From: Omphiscola glabra
Lineage: Eukaryota; Mollusca; Gastropoda; Lymnaeidae
DNA length: 64,000 nucleotides
Assembly: GCA_964017045.1 (NCBI GenBank)
Contig: OZ024808.1
Span: 13,298,284 to 13,362,283 of the forward strand
Reading direction: 5' to 3'
The notes under the pieces: generated by a model
Databases searched by the model: none
Told to the model about the DNA's origin: nothing
Seen by the model: the letters and a program-made list of their open reading frames with translations, nothing else
Part shown: positions 36,598-48,247 of the stretch, one piece after another
How the letters are laid out: every line of letters begins with the position of its first letter
How positions within the stretch are numbered: the stretch's first letter is position 1
Position numbers and translations under genes: made by a program

Positions 36598-36665
36598 ACA
36601 GCGCGGTGAGCCTAGCCCTAGGCTGGGGTACCGCGCTATATAAGACAACTAATAATAATAAAATA
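36598..36665 (+). mobile_element. LINE/SINE 3' tail with strong hairpin
   Basis: The sequence holds gcgcggt...accgcgc and, inside it, agcctag...ctaggct, giving a nested perfect hairpin. It is followed by ctatataagac and an aataataata microsatellite. This is the usual 3' end of CR1/L2-type elements and their SINEs. The upstream body is not recognisable. Confidence 0.5.
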
Positions 36666-37090
36666 ACCAGTTGTATGAGCGCCCCATCCACAGGAACAGT
36701 GATTATAAAAATGCCTGCTTGGTTGACAGGACTCCCCCCCCCCCCACACACACAATCCTATCAAATTATAGAAGAGCCTAATTCGTTTAGTGAAAGAAAT
36801 CAATGGATGGACATCTTCATCTGTAGACCTCACGCGGTATACGCCCTGGTCCTTGATTCTTGTTTTTAACAACAGACGGAGAAGAAACCGTCGCCAGTCT
36901 AGAGGTTACAACTAATTTGTAAACACGATTGTCTGGTCACTTGCCCACAACTCTCACTTCACTTCATAACGTGTCCATAAAGGCAACCACGTGTTTTCCC
37001 GGCGAGCGTCACTTTAAAAAAAAAAAAATCTGCACACATTTCCACGACTCGAATGACGTGGTATCTTTCAATCACGCGCTACTTAATATG

Positions 37091-37402
37091 TTGATTCCTC
37101 CCAACCAGTGCATGTGTTCATTCCTCCCAATCAGTGCATGTGTTCATTCCTCCCAACCAGTGCATATGTTCTTTCCTCCCAACCAGGGCATGTGTTCATT
37201 CCTCCCAACCAGTGCATGTGTTCATTCCTCCCAACCAGTGCATGTGTTCATTCCTCCCAACCAGTGCATGTGTTCATTCTTCCCAACCAGTGCATGTGTT
37301 CATTCCTCCCAACCAGTGCATATGTTCATTCCTCCCAACCAGTGCATATGTTAATTCCTCCCAACCAGTGCATTTGTTCATTCCTCCCAACCAGTGCGTA
37401 TG
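37091..37402. repeat. 26-bp minisatellite, 12 copies (ttcattcctcccaaccagtg)
   Basis: Twelve units of ttcattcctcccaaccagtg plus catgtg. All three plus frames are open (MCSFLPTSACVHSSQPVH-like) because the period and the absence of stops coincide. I do not call a gene. Confidence 0.93.
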
Positions 37403-37860
37403 TACACATCATTTTAAATACTCTAACGTAACTTTCGACCAACCGTGTTTACCCATAGTGGGGACCGTATAACTCCGATCAGCGCTCGTTTCCTCTGCCT
37501 AACACGTAGTCAATATTTAATTTAGTTCCTATTATCACAACAAACTTCATGCATCATCACAAAATTAAATAGCAAATCTAATTACTTTGACTTATCTTCC
37601 CCTTTTTTTTTCTCTTCTGGTTCTACATAAATTCATCTTCTTTGGTGCCTTTATTGATGATCTTGTATTCAATACACTCTACAATAACCAGATTTGTTTT
37701 GTTTCAAAATTCTATCGTCCTACATTAAAACATAGCAATATTACGACCTTAACTGTAATACGATTTATATTTCTTACCCACCAGGTGCCCAAAATCGAAC
37801 ACAATAAGTATTGACGTCAAACACCCCATCTAAAGGTTATCATTAGGAGGTCATTTTCTA

Positions 37861-38102
37861 ATCTAGCATGCCCTTTTTCATAACACAATACATGATTTTC
37901 TAGCATGACATTCTTCGTTACACAAAACATGATTTCTAGCATGACATTCTTCATTACACAAAACATGATTTTATAGCATGACATTCTTCATTACACAAAA
38001 CACGTCTTCCTAGCATGACATTCTTCATTACACAAAACATGATTTCTAGCATGACATTCTTCATTACACAAAACATAATTTTCTAGCATGACATTCTTCA
38101 TG
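37861..38102. repeat. 36-bp minisatellite, about 6.5 copies (tagcatgacattcttcatta)
   Basis: Units of ctagcatgacattcttcatt plus acacaaaacatgattt, abutting the lectin pseudogene. Confidence 0.9.
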
Positions 38103-38116
38103 ATATGGTCTTCACT

Positions 38117-38394
38117 CGTATTGGTCTGGACGATAAGGCGGTAGAATGTTCGTTTATATGGCCTCCACCTGAATTTGTCTGGACGATATGACGGTAGAAG
38201 GCTCCTTCATATGGGTCAACAGCAGTCGGGTCATAGATCTCGTTCTATGAATAAACTTTTTCAAAGATTTTCAGCCAGACAACGGATATGCTGGCAATGA
38301 AGACTGTGGAGCTGTGTTGTCAGATTCCCCAGAGTTAGATGACGCTGAATGTGGAAATCTCATGAGCTAAATTTGTGAGAGACCACTGTTTTAA
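38117..38394 (+). pseudogene. C-type lectin terminal-exon remnant with two stops and a partial duplication
   Basis: The frame from 38182 reads DDMTVEGSFIWVNSSRVIDL, a stop (TGA 38248), FFKDFQPDNGYAGNEDCG, then AECGNLMS, a stop (TAA 38368) and ICERPLF. This is the second half of a C-type lectin domain with the QPD loop and final CER preserved. A duplicate of its first part (RIGLDDKAVECSFIW, from 38117) lies 53 bp upstream in another frame. The exon is 5'-truncated and cannot make a lectin. It lies 2.8 kb upstream of the intact plus-strand paralogue, so it is probably a dead tandem copy. Confidence 0.75.
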
Positions 38395-38399
38395 TCAAG

Positions 38400-41170
38400 A
38401 CGACCTTGTTATGAAAAGAAATTTAGAAAAAGTTTTTTTTTTTAATTGCAAGTGTACATCTTATAACAAAAATGACATTTAAAAACAATAAATTTTGCAC
38501 GATAAATAACTTTTTAAAATTTTTAATTTGTTGCAGACTTTTTTTTTCTTCTTTAAAGTCTGATATAGAAGAATCAAATCATCAAATACAACAGCAAGTA
38601 CAATTTAAAACTTAAAATTCACACATGCAAAATACTGTATAATCCTATTGGTGCCACAGCAGTTACATTTCCGTACATTTTAAAATACTCTCTATTGAGG
38701 GTTTATTTGTTGTTTTTGTGTATTTTTACTAGAAGCGTTGTCTTTAGAGAGTTCTTGACTAATCATCTTAGGACTTTTTTTTTTTTAGTTTTACCGTTGC
38801 AACTCACGTCTCAAGTCAAATTTAAATCTGTACTTATTTATTAGCATGTTCACAAGTTTTGTCCCTTAATGTATAGAAATTGTTGTGTTTTCGATTTCAT
38901 TGCACATGAATAGAAATCATTTCTACTACGTTTAATGATTGAGAAAATTATTTTAATATTTCCAGTTATGTTTATGATTTTAAAAGAATTGCTAGTACCA
39001 CAATTATTTATTTTTATCGACACTTATTTTTTTTTATGTGCAAAATTTATTGCTTCCTCATTTTGTTTTACGCGTTTGGTTAGTTTTATTAAAAGTCTAT
39101 AATAATAATTCCCAAGTGTGTGTTGTCTGCCCAGCTCAGGAAAGGTAATACAGTTTTACCCCTTTTAAATAGTTTTTACAGCTTAATTCCCTTAGCAAAA
39201 GCTTTTGACATTTCTTAAAAGTGACTTATTATTATTTCAAATTTTATAAACCATTTATCATTTATTTGGCAACTTATCAATAGAGATTTTAGGTGGTGGG
39301 GATGCCATTTCAGATGGTGTTCCATATATCCACCAATGATTAGTAGAGCAACCACAAGTCGGCACACATCACGACACAAAGCATGGTGGGTAACGAATGT
39401 GTTAATTTGTAGGCTTCTGGTGTGTACGTGATCAATCAATTATCCCTCATTGATTTTGCACCTCTTTCAGAATTGTACACGCGCAAAGGGGTTGCATTTC
39501 TCAAGCTATTAACACATAACTTTTTGGCACATGTAATGACATTCGACACACTTTAATTTTTTATTAGCTATCCCAATTTGTTACTGAATTAAAGTTTAAA
39601 AAAAAAAAAAATGTGTTTTTAGAAACGTAAATAAGAAATTTGATATTTTTTAATCATTGAATAAGAATAATCCAGTGTCCTGAACTCAGGTAATAATCAT
39701 AACGATTAACTAGATGAAGTTATTGGATTTTATTTTAAAAGATTTTCTTTAAGAATTGATACATGAAATTGTTATTAGGTCATGTCATCTTTCATTTTTA
39801 GCTTTACCTAAATGGAAAGGGGGAAAGGGGGGGGAGGGGGGAGTTTTCGCTGCTATTTAATTTGTTTAGAGTTTAAATTAACAAAGTAGTTCCAAGTATG
39901 TTTGACAAACAGATTGTTTATTGTCATCAATGAGGATTACTTTTATTGACTTGCACTGATTTATTTGAAATCGATTCCTATAGATAAGAAAATAAATTTT
40001 AGAAAGTAAAATTCATTTTATTTAAAGACAACTAAAACACACAAATATGAAACAGAAATAAAAAAGGAACAAGGAACAAAAAAAAAAGAAGACACAAAAA
40101 AAACAAAAACAAAAAAAAGAGACTTAAAAAAAAATGACAAGCAATCTTAAAGTTATTTTAAAATAGATGTATAGACTTTAAAACTTTCCAATTCACAAGA
40201 ATTTGAAGGATGCAGATGAATGTTGGATTGTTGAATCTTGTAATATTATATTATGTTTATTTGAAAACCGTTTTCTTCACTGAAAAAAAGTTTTTGTTTT
40301 TTTCAAGTGCTGCAGTTTTAAATATTTGTGTAATCATTTTTATTGTACATTGACATTTAAAAAAAAAAACTGATTAAGTTGTATTTTGTTAATTATAAAT
40401 TGTTTTTTTTAAAAAACTTTTCGATGAATATATTCGACGTCTTCGCAATCCATAAACAAGTTTAGTAATGATGGTCAAATAAAACGTATTTGTCGAACGG
40501 ACGTCGTACAGCTCTGTTAAAATCCACACAAAGACGCTTGATCAAACAGTTAAAAGAAGAAAGGTTCTTCCACGGTCTCACACGCCGTGTCGTAAAATGT
40601 GTCTAGCCGCCCCGTGTATCCACGCCCTATTGACATTGCTATAACACCATGTCTTTATTGGTTAAGCTTGCTAACATTTTTAAAAAAAAAGCTCTTGAAA
40701 TTGTTATTGTAAGAAAAAATATTTCATGATACTAATTTAAAAAAAAATTATTACCATTAATTACAAATGTCTATATTTTTTTTAAAATTGCGAATCTTCA
40801 ATATGATTTTTTTTTAAATTGCGAATCTTCAATATGATTTTTTTTAATATTACATATTTAAGGTGCTTTTTATTGTGTGCTGTTAATATTCAATAATCGT
40901 TTCTCATATAAACATATGGTTCATAGGGAAATTCGACAAGCTATCATATTCTGTTAGATCTGGTTGAAAAAGACGTACATAATTAGTCTTGTACTTGTCA
41001 TTGTCCTAACGGCCGCTAATTAATGTGTTTCCGTTTCACTAAAATAGGCTTGGAAATTACATTTCGTAGAACTTAAATTGTTATAATTTTCATGGTGTAA
41101 ACCTCATCAAATTATTAATTTTAAAAAAAAAATATAAAAAAAAATACTCCAAGTATTTGTTTGCTTCATT
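38400..41170. other. AT-rich intergenic DNA between lectin pseudogene and lectin gene
   Basis: Many A/T homopolymers, a short duplicated ttttttttaaattgcgaatc block near 40780-40840 and no supported gene. Confidence 0.5.
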
Positions 41171-41179
41171 CACTGTGCA

Positions 41180-42994
41180 ATGAAGCCAATTATGAACTAT
41201 GCAAAAGATGTATTCTTATGTTGGGGTGAGCAATACGTTGAATCATGAGACACATCGATTTTTATATAATTTTATTAATTTTCATTTCATAAATAGCGAA
41301 GAAAGTAAAGTAAATCTTTAAAAAATCTTAAATTATTTTAAGCTGTATAAAACGAGTTAATACTTGCTAAGGAATGCCATGATTATTGTGAAATGAAAAA
41401 TAAAGTATCTTACCTTTTCATGTTCATCAGCGGCGTTGACTCTATTCACGAGGATGGAGTTCACCCATGGACGCGACGATGCAAGAGAGTTTACACAGAT
41501 CAAACCTTTGCATTGTGGTCCAAAGCGATTGGGTCCAGCTTGGGTGGACAGGACATTGACTTCGTGCGCTGCCAGATGCCTAGACAGGTAATACTAACCA
41601 CTTATTGTACCCGACGAATTTTTAATTGTTTAAAATAATACCTTTTTGGCTTGATAATGTGTTGTTATTCAAGTTAAATCGATCATAATAAATACAAATT
41701 TATACAATGAATTCATTTAAGATTTGATATTTGTCTCGTAGCATTGTAATCTCCCCTTCAAAACACCCCCCCACCCTTTTTATTTTTCCAGTATTACGAT
41801 TAGTCGTTCAAACAAAAAATTCGATTTTTTAAATTAAACTGCAAGTACAATTTAATGCAAAATAATATGATATTTTTTAAATTAAACTGCAAGTACAGTT
41901 TAATGCAAAAATAATATGATATTTTTTAAAACATGTTTTAGATTTTCAACCTGTTACGGGTTCATGTATAACAGAGTTACAAGACTGTGTACACCGTCAT
42001 CTGGACTGAGTGCTGAACAACCACCACCATCGTTAGACGAAGGAGACTTTTACTTTACAGAGAGCTGCCTGTCGTACCCTGATTTTAGGTGAAGTAGTTA
42101 GATTTAAATTTGTATTGAAGCAGTAAACTTAAAACTTGTAAAACTGTTGATTGAACATCTTCAAAAGCAATAAATTCTGGCAGTTTAATCAATGCATGAA
42201 GTTTGGGGGAGTCGCTTAGGCACAGTACAATAGTCTGACAATGAATGCCTGAACTGTGATTAGTCAATGTAAATTACACCATAAAGACAATACTATAAAC
42301 ATAACCCCATTTCAAAGAAATATCTAAATTATAAGTAACATTAGACATACCTATAATAAAAAAAAAAGAATTAAAAAGGTCTGTAAAATGTCGATTGTTT
42401 TTAATTTCTAGGATTAGCATTATCAAACTTCGTTGAATTCTTTCATTCTTGAAATCAATTATTTTAGATTTTCAATTCTTTTTTTTTGTTTAAATATATT
42501 TTAAAATTTTTAAGAAAAGTTTCGGTAAAGGAAATTTGTATTGATCAGCCTGGTAATGTATATATATATATATTAAACCAGCTACTTTTCATTGTTGGTC
42601 TAGCATCAAGTCTAATGGTTCCACTCAAGCTAATGTAGCGCTCTACTACAACCCACCAATGAACTACACTAATGCCTGGGCAGCATGCGAGTGCATGAAC
42701 TCCCATCTATACGTGGCCAACAGTCTGGAGAAGTTCTGGCTGATCTACGTCATTAAAGAAACCAGACATTTTATCTATATAGGTCTTGATGACATTGCTA
42801 ATGAAGGCAAATTCGTGTGGGCGGACAGTGGTCAGGAGATCGATAGCACATTGAAAAAAGCAATATTTAAACCTGGAACACCGGACAACTGGCAAAACGA
42901 GGACTGTGCAGTCATCGATCCTAAAGTCAGGACAGCAAATGACGGGAGTTGTGCACCAAACTTGGCCTACATTTGTGAGAGGCCAATATGTTAA
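41180..42994 (+). CDS. secreted apple/PAN-like + C-type lectin domain protein (4 exons, 246 aa)
   Basis: Exons: 41180-41225, 41431-41587, 41942-42088 and 42604-42994, with introns of phase 1, 2 and 2, as in the minus-strand paralogue. Exon 1 (MKPIMNYAKDVFLCW, then AALTLF) supplies a hydrophobic N-terminus and is the least certain part. The PAN-like module has C44, C61, C65, C72 and C84 (CAARC, CYGFMYNRVTRLC). The lectin domain has cysteines 145, 147, 218, 233 and 241, YIGLDD..NEGKFVW, TPDN at 209-212 and AND at 228-230. The usual EPN/QPD is TPD and WND is AND, so sugar or calcium binding may be altered. An extra C246 ends the protein. The open frame starting at 41393 is a shifted shadow of exon 2. 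The terminal codons are also the first unit of a 49-bp tandem repeat in the 3'UTR. AATAAA occurs near 43572. Confidence 0.8.
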
Positions 42995-43184
42995 TCATTT
43001 GAGAGATGTAAAAGTATACATTTGTGAGATGCCAATATGTTAATTATTTGAGGAATGAAGAAGTATCCATTGGTGAGATGTCATTATGTTAATTATCTGA
43101 TAAAAGTAAAAGTATACATTTGTGAGATGCCAATACGTTAATTATTTGAGAAATATAAAAGTATACATTTGTGAGAGGCCAATG
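42969..43184 (+). repeat. 49-bp tandem repeat seeded by the lectin stop region
   Basis: Units begin at 42969, 43018, 43067, 43116 and 43165 (last partial). Unit 1 contains the final codons (ICERPIC stop) of the lectin gene. Later units keep catttgtgagatgccaatat, so the array arose by duplicating the gene's 3' end into its UTR. Confidence 0.92.
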
Positions 43185-43623
43185 TCACGATCAGATCGAG
43201 TGATTCAGTTATGGGTCTGTTTCGATGATGGATGCTTTTCCCTTTAGATTTGACGATAGTGAATCCTACGATCTCTCTCAGACACGTATGACCGTGGTGG
43301 TGTGTCATGAAAAACAACATGAGAAGACGGGTGTGTGAGATGACGTCGTGTTGAACAGACAGTGACGAGTGCTGATGATGCAGTGTAAGTTTTGTTTTTT
43401 GTAGATCATGCCATTGCTGTGGATGGAAAAGGACTTGGTACATTTTAGAAGGGAGTTATGTAACTATATTTTGTTATACTATGTTTAGGATCTCTGGACG
43501 CGTCTATTTTATTCTGAACACCAGAGATTATTTCTTAAGCACTTTTTCTCTGTCACGCATATATGAAGCCAATAAATAATAAGAAACCTGACTCTTTTTT
43601 AGCTTTTGTTTTGGTTACTTGAA

Positions 43624-43808
43624 TCATTCAACACATCAGTTCTGTAGTGGCTAGAAAGTCATTCAACACATCAGATCTGTAGGGGCTAGAAAGTCATTCA
43701 ACACATCAGCTCTGTAGGGACTAGAAAGTCATTCAACACATCAGCTCTGTAGGGACTAGAAAGTCATTCAACACATCAGCTCTGTAGGGACTAGAAAGTC
43801 ATTCAACA
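43624..43808. repeat. 35-bp minisatellite, five copies (tcattcaacacatcagctct)
   Basis: Units of tcattcaacacatcagctct plus gtagggactagaaag. Confidence 0.93.
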
Positions 43809-43849
43809 GGTGTTCTAGACAGGTAAACTTTTTTATATGGCTATAACGT

Positions 43850-44225
43850 AGGGGACCTAACCTCTAGACCAACGTACCAGAGCCACATTGGGGGGGGGGG
43901 CGTCAAAAGTGCCATACCAGGCCATCCACCACAGTGGAGCAACCCTCCAAGTCTGCCATTCGCCACCGTGAGGGTACATCAAAGCAACCATGCCAGCTCA
44001 CCATTTAATGTGTGGTTCACTGGTTCAACTAAGTCCAAACAAGCCATACCAACCCTAATCATTCGACACAGTAGAGCCCGCCCATACCAGCCAAAGAACC
44101 ATCCCAACCTTACCATACACCACATTTAGGATGCAGCAAGGCAACCATCAAAGCCTACCTTTCGCCTCTTCAGACGAAAGAGCCATAACAGACCATCCAC
44201 CACAGGTGACACAGTCGTAAATGTT
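43850..44225. other. C/A-rich non-coding stretch
   Basis: Loose repetition of ccaccacagt, gccataccag and ccatc motifs. No frame is supported. Confidence 0.4.
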
Positions 44226-44227
44226 TG

Positions 44228-45385
44228 ACCGAGGAAAATAATATCCTGAAAAGATGGACTGAATACTGCTCAGAGCTGTATAAGGAAAATATAAAGATAG
44301 ACCCAGAGATCCTTAATGCCCCCCCCTTTCCAGCAACGGACAATGAAAATTTTCCTATTCTCCGCTATGCCAAAACTATCGCACCATTCGCCTAATAAGC
44401 CACCCAAGCAAGATCATGCTGAAGGTCATACTGAACCGATTAAAACCATATGCTAAAAAAAATCATTGCTGAAGAACAGGCGGGCTTCATGCAAGGACAT
44501 GGCACTACTGATCAGATCTTAAACCTCCGAATACTATGAGAGAAATATTCTCAACAACAACAAAACCTATGCCACGTCTTTGTGGATTTTAAGATGTCAT
44601 TCGAAAGGGTTTGGCATGTTGCTGTATGGGCCACCATGAGGCACTACAACATCAACACAAACCTAACCAGAATGATATGCAACCTCTATGATAAGGCCAC
44701 CAGTGCAGTCTTCTTCAACAATAACATCGGAGAATGGTTCAAGACCACGTTTGGAGTACGACAAGCCTGCTTGCTCCCCCCTACCCTGTTCAACATCTTC
44801 TTAGAGATAATTATGTCAGATGCACTGGAAACGCATGTAGGGACAGTCAGCATTGGTGGCAGAACAATCACCAACCTACGCTTTGCGGATGACATAGACG
44901 GACTGGCTGGAAGCGAAGAAGAGCTAGCCAACCTTGTAAAGCGTCTCGACAAGACTTCATCCACCTTTGGCATGCAAATCAGTGCAGAAAAGACAAAACT
45001 GATGACGAATAGAACCACTGAAATTAAGGTCAGGGAGAAAAGATTAGAGAACATTTGACAGCTTGAAGTACATCGGAGCAATAGTCTTGGAAGAAGGCTC
45101 TAAGCCCGAATTGATGGTCAGGATTGCGCAGACCACAACAGCACCGAAGCGGCTCAAGAAAATATGGAACGACAAAAATATAGCCCCCAGCACCAAAATC
45201 AGGCTGATGCGCTCATTTATCCTCTCCATTTTTTTATATGTCTGTGAGGCCTGGACATTACCAGCAGAAATTGATAGGAAAATAAAGGCGATGGAGATGA
45301 AATATTTCAGGGGCATTCTTTGCATCTACTATAGAGACCATATCACCAATGAACAAGTGAAGAAAAAATTCATGTCACTTGTGTA
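44228..45385 (+). mobile_element. non-LTR retrotransposon ORF2 remnant (reverse transcriptase), frameshifted
   Basis: Pieces in order: ILKRWTEYCSELYKENIKID (linker before RT), LCQNYRTIRLISHPSKIM, IIAEEQAGFMQGHGTTDQIL, FVDFKMSFERVWHVAVWATM, GVRQACLLPPTLFNIFLE, then LRFADDIDGLAG with the catalytic FADD, and the C-terminal KIRLMRSFILSIFLYVCEAW. Damage includes a deletion between FPILR and LCQNYRT (near 44362), a frameshift near 44460, a stop (TGA) near 44538 and a +1 shift at about 45052-45060, so it is dead. It has no endonuclease domain or 5' end. It is a typical invertebrate LINE. Confidence 0.85.
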
Positions 45386-45639
45386 AACAAAACAAATTAC
45401 ACTCCAAACAGAAGATTACATTACAAAAAAAAAAAAATGGTTATACGAGTAGAGAGAAAGTCTTGAATCAAAATGACATTGCATGATGCTCTCACTACTC
45501 CATAACCTACTCCAAAAAAACAAAAATAGTAATTAAATGCATGATTAATATTCAACACCTTTTCTTATTCGTCTCAAAAAAATGTGCTACAAATACTTAA
45601 TTAAAGTCATTCCTAAGCACAGTCACGATAAGACAGCAA

Positions 45640-45835
45640 AACTGTTTGAAAACCATGGCCAAGAGACGAATGTACGATAGTTTTGGGAGTACTAAAAAAA
45701 AGAATAGTAATTTAGGAAAGAGAATAACGAGCCACTTAAACATACATCATTTGGATACAAAATATAGAGGTGTAAAACTTTGGAAAATTATTTTTAAAAA
45801 CGATATAATAAACGTATGCGATAGATTATAGGATC
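45640..45835 (+). mobile_element. possible LINE C-terminal fragment
   Basis: The frame at 45646-45831 ends with HLDTKYRGVKLWKIIFKNDI, reminiscent of the KYRGxKLWNxLP motif near the C-terminus of many LINE reverse transcriptases. It is AT-rich and short. It could be chance. Confidence 0.35.
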
Positions 45836-46056
45836 TGGGAACGCATAACATCTTTAATAGTTGATTAAAATTTGGGTTACTACTTCTTTTCTTTTTTGTT
45901 TAGCAATGATTTTTTGTTAAAAAATTTATCCATTTAAAAAAAAAAAAAAACAGTTTATAAAAATAAACAAAAAAAAAAAAAAAAAAAAAATTAAACTTCT
46001 TTTATTTAAGGTGATTTTATTGGTAGTTTAAAAAAAAAAAAAAATTTTTACTGTTT

Positions 46057-46151
46057 TTATTTGTTGATCCCACACTTGGATTGACATCTTTGTTCACAAG
46101 ACTCGTGGCACGCCTTGTCAAAACTCTGGGAAACAATTCTTGAACTGCAAT
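46057..46151 (-). CDS. terminal exon of a CX3C-type secreted peptide gene (partial)
   Basis: A minus-strand exon has the acceptor cttatttttag at 46152 and a phase-1 entry. It reads CSSRIVSQSFDKACHESCEQ then RCQSKCGINK and TAA (46057-46059). Spacing is C-x12-C-x3-C-x3-C-x3-C. It mirrors the second exon of the 33250-33932 peptide (C-x11-C-x3-C-x6-C-x3-C), with the same entry phase. The exon 1 expected upstream on the minus strand (signal peptide plus C-x6-C) was not found, so the gene may be broken or its first exon far away or diverged. Confidence 0.5.
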
Positions 46152-46644
46152 CTAAAAATAAGAAATAAACTAGGCGTGTTAATCTAAATAACGCAGAGTG
46201 TCGATTTTCCGAACGAATTGAGATGGGGTGTGCTCGGGATACATTTTTGTTCGCATACCCGAACACTGGTACAGAATGGTTGCTTTAATTAGGTCAGGGT
46301 AGAGAGTACACTGTCTTTTTAATAAGGAATCGTTTAAACGTACATTGTTTTATTGCTCATTGTTTTAACCGCACCGCACTGGGTCGGTTGATTGCTACGA
46401 AAAAAAACAACGATCAGGGCTAGAGAGAAGAGGACCTTTTCAGAAACAAACAATTGACGCTGGACGCCATTCAATCATTGCAGGCGTGTAGTAGGCAATG
46501 ATACAGTGTTGTTCCTAGAAGCAGGAGCACTTTTTATGTTTACCTTAATATAAGTCTCTCAAATAGGGGTGCGTCTGCAATCAAGAGCTTGCAAACAAAA
46601 TAAAGTGCTTTATTTCTGCACAACACTTTAATAGGCTTATAAGG

Positions 46645-46829
46645 GCTTGTAATTAGTAACGGCATACAATTGAAACAACATGGAATATTTATTTTATTAA
46701 GATGTTTGAAGATCGCATTATCCCAGATGAGTCGCGGCTTGTAATTAGTAACGGCGTACAATCGAAATGATACGGTATATTTATTTTATTGAGATGTCTG
46801 ACGATCGCATTATCTCAAACTAGTCGCGG
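46645..46829. repeat. 92-bp direct duplication
   Basis: Two copies starting gcttgtaattagtaacggc (46645 and 46737) and ending near gtcgcgg, about 85 percent alike by eye. Confidence 0.85.
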
Positions 46830-46986
46830 CGTTACAGCAGTTGTGTAGAATTTAACTGGATAATGTAACGGAGCGATGTTTTTCCCTTGTAGTATTATTA
46901 TTCGCTTAGCCTCGCGAATTGCGAATGTAAAAATAATCATTAGATATAGCCCGCCAGCGTTTGGCGACAGCAATGCGTGAACTTCC

Positions 46987-47270
46987 CATCTACTAAAGTT
47001 ACTTGACAAAACATGAACTCATGTAACGCACATTTAAGAATCCCAATTTTTGCTACACCCCTTCCCCCGCGAAATGTCACTGCACACTTTGTATTTCACG
47101 CCCATGAATTATATCAAATATCCTGATGTCCCAACCACTTTTAAACCGAATATTTTTTTACTCATACTTAAATTGAGACGATTTCATTTTTCGAAAAGAA
47201 AATATTACGCACCAAACGCAGTTGCGTTATAAAAAATCATATGGTGCAGTTATCGGGAATTATATTTTGT
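46987..47270 (+). repeat. dispersed repeat family copy (284 bp)
   Basis: Same family and orientation as 34105-34380. The adjacent segment near 47365-47392 holds the complement of the ttacgcttctggtgtgactc end motif also seen near 12435 and 13091. Confidence 0.75.
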
Positions 47271-47635
47271 GCGATGTTAAACTCAATATTCAACCATACT
47301 TTCTTTCAAACATTTAGAATAATTTGTAATATACTCTAAATATCAAATACACTCTTTAGAAAACAGTTCACGAGTCACACCAGAAGCGTAATTTATATAT
47401 AAGCGATAATTATATAGTGTTTTTACATGTGTCGTGCGTATTATCGACTTCTTGTTTAATAGGCGTTCGGAATATCGAAGCTCTACTGTATACTTTTGTT
47501 AAGTAGGTTTATACTGTAATCGTGTATGTTATATAACATATGTGTCAACACACTGTCCTTTACATAGCATGTTCAATTATTTAAGGCACATTAAATTTCA
47601 GTGTAAATCTCGCCCTTTTTTCATTGTATCACCTG

Positions 47636-48247
47636 AATTGGTGTTTTATATCAAACTACATGAATGGGAGTTTTATATCAAACTACCTGAATTGGTGTTT
47701 TATATCAAACTACCTGAATTGGTGTTTTATATCAAACTACATGAATTGGTGTTTTATATCAAACTACATGAATTGGTGTTTTATATGAAACTACCTGAAT
47801 TGGTGTTTTATATCAAACTACATGAATTGGTGTTTTATATCAAACTACATGAATTGGTGTTTTATATCAAACTACATGAATTGGTGTTTTATATCAAACT
47901 ACCTGAATTGGTGTTTTATATCAAACTACTTGAATTGGTGTTTTATATCAAACTACCTGAATTGGTGTTTTATATCAAACTACATGAATTGGTGTTTTAT
48001 ATCAAACTACATGAATTGGTGTTTTATATCAAACTACATGAATTGGTGTTTTATATCAAACTACCTGAATTGGTGTTGGATATCAAACTACTTCAAATGG
48101 CGATGGATATCAAACTACCTGAATTGGTGTTGGATATCAAACTACTTCAAATGGCGATGGATATCAAACTACCTGAATTGGTGTTGGATATCAAACTACT
48201 TCAAATGGCGATGGATATCAAACTACCTGAATTGGTGTTGGATAATT
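47636..48247. repeat. 27-bp minisatellite, about 22 copies (gaattggtgttttatatcaa)
   Basis: Units of gaattggtgttttatatcaa plus actacct. Near the 3' end a 54-bp double unit (gttggat / cgatggat variants) appears three times. Two plus frames are open because 27 is divisible by three. Unit differences change amino acids freely (P/H, K/N), so I treat it as non-coding. Confidence 0.93.

Noticed and set aside
36435..36869. 144-codon plus frame
   Set aside because: Crosses a retroelement tail and microsatellite. No coherent protein features.
37091..37472. Three overlapping Cys/Pro-rich plus frames
   Set aside because: All three frames of a 26-bp array are open. The cysteines are imposed by the repeat, not by a protein family.
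41393..41638. 81-codon frame reading GVDSIHEDG...
   Set aside because: Out of frame with the lectin exon. The frame one base over gives LHCGPKRLGPAWVDR, matches the paralogue and fits splice phases.
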